Positions 6,001-9,317 of a DNA stretch of 9,317 bases are shown here, one piece after another (the first letter of the stretch is position 1; each line of letters opens with the position of its first letter). The stretch comes from Gemmatimonas phototrophica (lineage in GTDB: Bacteria; Gemmatimonadota; Gemmatimonadetes; Longimicrobiales; Gaopeijiaceae). Below the pieces are notes generated by a model that did not search any database, was not told where the DNA came from, and was given only the letters and a program-made list of their open reading frames with translations. The stretch spans positions 1-9,317 of the forward strand of contig CAMCNM010000060.1 in assembly GCA_945876015.1 (NCBI GenBank), given 5' to 3'. The position numbers and the translations under genes were made by a program.

Positions 6001-6765
6001 TTCTGCCCTGGCTCGAGGATCCACACCGACCCGGAGAACGAGCTTGCGGTCACATTGGCGGATCCCGAGCCCGTCGTGAACGCGAGCGACTCATTCGGCG
6101 GACCCATTCGGCTGCGGCTCGTGACCTCGTTCCTCATCGCCCTCAGGCGCGAGGTCACGCTACCGGAGAACGAGCTGAGCTCGAAGCGGGCATCGGTCGT
6201 GGAGGGGTGGACCAGCTCCACGGATCCCGAGTGGCTTTCGACATCGACTTGGGCGTTGCGGGCGAGTGATCCGGTGAAGCGGATGCTGCCCGACACGGCT
6301 TCGGCGTCGAGTGAAACGACCGGCCGCTGGGACGAGAGGCGAATGGGGCCGCTCACCGCGCTGGCCTCGACGCTCTCCCATTCTCCGTCGGCGTAGTGCA
6401 CGCGGCCGCTGACCGAAGCCAGCGTGGCCGAGGCGAGGTTGCCGGACACGGTAACCAGCCCCGAGATCGAGTTCGCCGTCACCGTTCCGCGCAGTGCGGC
6501 GACCTCCACCGTCCCCGACACGGTCTCGATGGAGATGCGAACTCCCGGCGGGACGCGAACTTCGAGCCGGGAAGTCCCTGCGGCCGGTGCGGCGGCCCCC
6601 GAAGAAGCTCGACTCCCGTTCCACTTCGAAGTGGTACGACGCCTCGTCTCCCCCCGCGTCGATCTGCTCTACATCGGAATCGTACTCGCCCGTGATCTGG
6701 ATCTGTTGTGGCAACGAGGGACACTCCGACTGCCCTGCTTGACTTGCCACGTGGGAATCACCCAT
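5997..6765 (-). pseudogene. DUF4097 (LiaG-like) protein gene with a frameshift
   Basis: Two minus-strand frames join into one DUF4097-type protein of about 255 residues. The upstream frame (6765 to about 6597) gives QIQITGEYDSDVEQIDAGGD and FEVERESSFFG. The downstream frame (from about 6596) gives AAAPAAGTSRLEVRVPPGV, then repeated SG-turn beta strands (ETVSGTVEV, SISGLVTVSG, SVSGRVHYADG, AVSGPIRL, AVSGSIRFTG, HSGSVELVHP, SFSGSVWILEPGQN). The family is a beta-helix-like fold of unknown role, often near envelope-stress genes. The switch falls at a GGGGG run (6596-6600), where removing one G restores a single frame. It may be a true mutation, a sequence error or, less likely, programmed. The start is unclear: ATG at 6765 or 6795, neither with a well-placed ribosome site. 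There is no signal peptide, which is unusual for the family. Confidence 0.72.
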
Positions 6766-6776
6766 CCTCACATTGG

Positions 6777-6791
6777 TGAGAATGAATCTCA
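6777..6791. promoter_or_regulatory. Fur-box-like site 1
   Basis: TGAGAATGAATCTCA is an inverted repeat that fits the 7-1-7 Fur consensus TGATAATNATTATCA at 11 of 14 defined positions. It lies 33 bases before the receptor's start codon. Iron-loaded Fur bound here would repress the receptor and perhaps the divergent DUF4097 gene. It is a pattern match only. Confidence 0.5.
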
Positions 6792-6795
6792 ACAT

Positions 6796-6810
6796 CAAGA
6801 ATCATTATCG
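6796..6810. promoter_or_regulatory. Fur-box-like site 2
   Basis: CAAGAATCATTATCG fits the 7-1-7 Fur consensus at 10 of 14 positions, with a perfect right half (AATCATTATC). Its centre is 19 bases, nearly two helical turns, from that of site 1, so two Fur dimers could bind the same face. It is notably AT-rich against its surroundings and ends 13 bases before the receptor start codon. Confidence 0.5.
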
Positions 6811-6823
6811 ATAGGGTGCAACC

Positions 6824-9172
6824 GTGAAGAATGCGATGGGGCGGAGGCGCGGGGTGCTGTTGCTGGCCATTCTGCTCGGGGTCCTGAGCCCGTCTCCCGG
6901 AACGGCCCAACAGCGCGCGGGCGACCCGACGTCCTTTCCCTTCGACCTCCCGATCGGCCCACTAAACGAAGCGCTCACCGCCTTCGCGTCGATCACTGGA
7001 CGGACGGTCACGCGCGACGCCGAGGAGATGAGAGGTGTGGCCACCGCCTGGCAAGTGAGGGGAGACTTCACCGCGCAGGAGGCGCTGGAGCGCATCTTGG
7101 TCGGCACGGGCTACGGTTTCACGCTCACCGGAAGCAACGGAGTTTCGATCGAGCCTCAGGTGGTGGCGCTGTCAGGCCTTCGCGTGGTGGTGGACCCGAA
7201 CCGCGGATACAAGACCGGCATGAGCCGCACGGCAACCAAGACCGAGACCGTGCTGCGCGACATTCCCCAGTCTTTGAGCGTCATCACAGGGGACCTGATC
7301 GCCGACCAGAAGATGGCCAGCCTCGCCGACCTCGTCCGATACGTGCCGGGCGTCACGATGGGGCAGGGCGAAGGCAATCGCGATCAGCCGACCATCCGCG
7401 GCAACAGCGGCAACGGCGATCTGTTCGTGGACGGAGTCCGTGACGACACGGAGTATCTGCGCGATCTGTACAACGCCGAGCGCGTCGAAGTACCGAAGGG
7501 CTCGAACGCGATGACCTTCGGGCGCGCGGGCGGCGGCGGATTGATCAATCGCGTGACCAAGCAGGCGACCCGGGCGCCCGCCCAGTCGCTGATGGTGCAG
7601 GTCGGCATGCACGACAACAAGCGCGCGATCGTGGACCTGGGGAGCGCCGTGACCAACGATCTCGCAGCCCGCGTGATGGGGATGTACGAGAACTCGGACA
7701 GCTATCGGCACGGCTTCAACTTGGAGCGCTTCGGCGTCACGCCAACCGCGACTCTGGCGCTCGGCAGCCGCACCATGGTGCGCGGCACCTACGAGTACTT
7801 CGGCGACCACCGCACCGCGGATCGCGGGATCCCGTCCTTCAACGGCGCGCCGTTCATCACCGAGCGCTCGACCTTCTTCGGCGACCCGACGAGCAGCTGG
7901 TCCGACATCGACGTAAACGCGGTGAACGGCACCGTCGAGCGGCAACTCGGGAGCAGCGTGAAGGTGCGGAGTCACACGCGCTTCGCGGACTACAGGAAGA
8001 TGTACCAGAACGTCTTCCCGGGCGCCGTGAACGCGGCCGGCACGCAGGTGTCGATCTCCGCCTACAACAGCCGTACCTGGCGTACCAACCTCTTCAATCA
8101 GACCGATATCACCGGTGCCGCGCGCACCGGCTTCCTCAAGCACGTCTGGTTGGTGGGGGCCGAGCTCGGACGCCAGACGTCCGACGCGTTCCGTAACACG
8201 GGCTACTTCAACAACACGGCCATGTCGGTCAACGTGCCGGTCGGCGCTCCATCGACGGTCGGAACACCGGTGACATGGCGGTCGAGCGCGACCGACGCCG
8301 ACGCCCACACGACCGCCATCGCGCAGAGCGGCTACGTGCAGGACCAAATCGAGCTGACCCCGCGGATTCTGGCGGTGGCGGGCATTCGGGTGGACAACTT
8401 CGACCTTGACTACCACAACAACCGCACCGGCGCCGATCTCTCGCGCACCGACCAGATGTGGTCACCGCGGTTGGGGCTGGTCCTGAAGCCTCTGACGCGG
8501 CTCTCGGTCTACGGCAGCTACAGTGTTTCCTTTCTGCCCAGCTCGGGCGCCCAGTTCACGTCGCTCACCGTGACGACGCAGACGCTGGAGCCCGAGGAGT
8601 TCAAGAACTACGAGGTCGGCGTGAAGTGGGACCCGACCCCCGAGCTGTCCCTGACGGCGGCCGCGTACCAGCTCGACCGGAGCAACACGTCGGCACCGGA
8701 CCCGCTCGATCCGACCCACACCGTCCAGACCGGCGCGCAGCGCAGCAAGGGGCTGGAGTTGAGCGCGGCCGGGCAGATCACTCCCGCCTGGCAGGTCTTG
8801 TTCGGATACAACCATCAGGACGTCCAGATCACCAGTCGCACGAGCGCGGCCGAGCCCGGTCAGATCCCGGCGCTCGTGCCGGCCAGCACCGTGTCCATCT
8901 GGAACAAGTACGACGTGACGTCGCGGGTGAGCCTCGGCGTGGGGCTGCTGCACCAGGGCGACATGTTCGCCGCGATCGACAACCTGGTGACACTACCCGG
9001 CTTCACGCGGGCCGACGCGGCCCTCGTCGTTCGCGTGAACGAGCGCGTGCGGGCCCAGGTCAACCTCGAGAACGTGCTCGATACCAGGTACTTCGCGACC
9101 GCCCACAGCAACAACAACATCACCCCGGGCGCCCCGCGCACCCTGACGGCGGGCGTGACGCTGGAGTACTAG
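6824..9172 (+). CDS. TonB-dependent siderophore receptor with STN domain
   Basis: This is an outer-membrane receptor of 782 residues that should import a ferric siderophore using TonB energy. A signal peptide (1-28: basic RRR, then GVLLLAILLGVL, cleavage near GTA-QQ) is followed by an STN secretin/TonB signalling domain (about 38-110, FDLPIGPLNEALTAFASITG to GYGFTL). Next come a linker with a possible TonB box (SGLRVVVDP, about 117-125) and a plug domain (about 135-250: TETVLRDIPQSLSVIT, LVRYVPGVT, IRGNSGNGDLFVDGVRDD, RVEVPKGSNAMTFGRAGGGGLINRVTK). A 22-strand barrel ends in the aromatic C-terminus LEY, used for barrel insertion. The plug is closest to catecholate receptors such as Fiu and FcuA; the ligand is inference. 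The GTG start at 6824 is favoured by AGGG six to seven bases upstream; an ATG lies four codons in. Fur-like sites precede it. An STN domain usually talks to FecR/FecI-type partners, none of which is in view. Confidence 0.94.
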   Translation: MKNAMGRRRGVLLLAILLGVLSPSPGTAQQRAGDPTSFPFDLPIGPLNEALTAFASITGRTVTRDAEEMRGVATAWQVRGDFTAQEALERILVGTGYGFTLTGSNGVSIEPQVVALSGLRVVVDPNRGYKTGMSRTATKTETVLRDIPQSLSVITGDLIADQKMASLADLVRYVPGVTMGQGEGNRDQPTIRGNSGNGDLFVDGVRDDTEYLRDLYNAERVEVPKGSNAMTFGRAGGGGLINRVTKQATRAPAQSLMVQVGMHDNKRAIVDLGSAVTNDLAARVMGMYENSDSYRHGFNLERFGVTPTATLALGSRTMVRGTYEYFGDHRTADRGIPSFNGAPFITERSTFFGDPTSSWSDIDVNAVNGTVERQLGSSVKVRSHTRFADYRKMYQNVFPGAVNAAGTQVSISAYNSRTWRTNLFNQTDITGAARTGFLKHVWLVGAELGRQTSDAFRNTGYFNNTAMSVNVPVGAPSTVGTPVTWRSSATDADAHTTAIAQSGYVQDQIELTPRILAVAGIRVDNFDLDYHNNRTGADLSRTDQMWSPRLGLVLKPLTRLSVYGSYSVSFLPSSGAQFTSLTVTTQTLEPEEFKNYEVGVKWDPTPELSLTAAAYQLDRSNTSAPDPLDPTHTVQTGAQRSKGLELSAAGQITPAWQVLFGYNHQDVQITSRTSAAEPGQIPALVPASTVSIWNKYDVTSRVSLGVGLLHQGDMFAAIDNLVTLPGFTRADAALVVRVNERVRAQVNLENVLDTRYFATAHSNNNITPGAPRTLTAGVTLEY

Positions 9173-9317
9173 GGAAGCTCTGCACAGGCGGCCACCGGGG
9201 CGATGATGGCCGGGAGCTGTGTGAGTATCGTGGCCAAGGTACTCGATAGCAGTCTGATCGTGGGTGCCTGGCGCCTCCGATCGGCGCGTGATGGGCCCGA
9301 CATCTCCACTTTCGAGG

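Noticed and set aside
7172..8416. Long 414-residue open frame on the minus strand
   Set aside because: It lies wholly within the TonB receptor gene and has the H/R/A/V-rich composition of an antisense shadow in GC-rich DNA.
9176..9218. Hairpin after the TonB receptor as a terminator (AGCTC/GAGCT outside, CGGCCA/TGGCCG inside)
   Set aside because: The arms are short and broken, the loop is 12 bases and there is no T run, so it is not supported as a terminator.
9203..9317. Possible start of a new plus-strand gene (MMAGSCVSIVAKVLDSSL) open at the window end
   Set aside because: There is no convincing ribosome site and only 38 codons are visible; a 44-residue minus-strand frame over 9171-9302 is equally possible.

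Overview
The window is GC-rich bacterial chromosome with high third-position GC. Its family mix suggests Gemmatimonadota or a related soil lineage: a short secreted glycine-rich 'MMVAGGAALVVGAIVGGD' protein, a DUF4097 protein, an STN-type TonB receptor, a KdpD-like kinase without the KdpD sensor domain, and an acetamidase remnant. That assignment is inference; no marker gene or rRNA is present. No tRNA, rRNA or CRISPR array was seen, and no gene-free stretch exceeds about 235 bases.

Left part (1-2172): a nearly complete IS3-family insertion sequence (about 1-1278) has inverted repeats of about 50 bp, overlapping orfA and orfB, and a complete-looking -1 frameshift signal (slippery T TTT TTA, 6-nt spacer, GC-rich hairpin). 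It lies inside a minus-strand gene for a cyclic beta-1,2-glucan synthase (ndvB/chvB family). Only about 298 N-terminal residues of a protein that normally approaches 3000 remain. The window starts at, or within about 2 nt of, the left end of the element, so the other half of the broken gene cannot be seen.

Middle part (2246-5733): mostly minus-strand genes. They are a small exported glycine-rich protein, an unrecognised 93-residue protein, tatA with a strong intrinsic terminator, and an OmpR/KdpE-type response regulator followed 4 nt later by a DUF4118 histidine kinase. A plus-strand 3' remnant of an acetamidase/formamidase gene sits between the 93-residue gene and tatA. The regulator and kinase resemble KdpE and the C-terminal half of KdpD, but no kdpFABC genes are near.

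Right part (5734-9317): a possible 50-residue hydrophilic protein, a minus-strand DUF4097 gene with an apparent single-base frameshift in a G5 run, and, divergent from it, a full-length TonB-dependent siderophore-type receptor with an N-terminal STN signalling domain. Two Fur-box-like sequences 19 bp apart lie just upstream of the receptor, which fits iron-repressed expression. No FecI/FecR partners are visible.

I do not see a convincing undescribed multi-gene system. The most notable points are the IS frameshift cassette, the ndvB disruption, the DUF4097 frameshift and the tandem Fur-like sites. Three of the loci (ndvB, acetamidase, DUF4097) appear broken, which suggests local gene decay.
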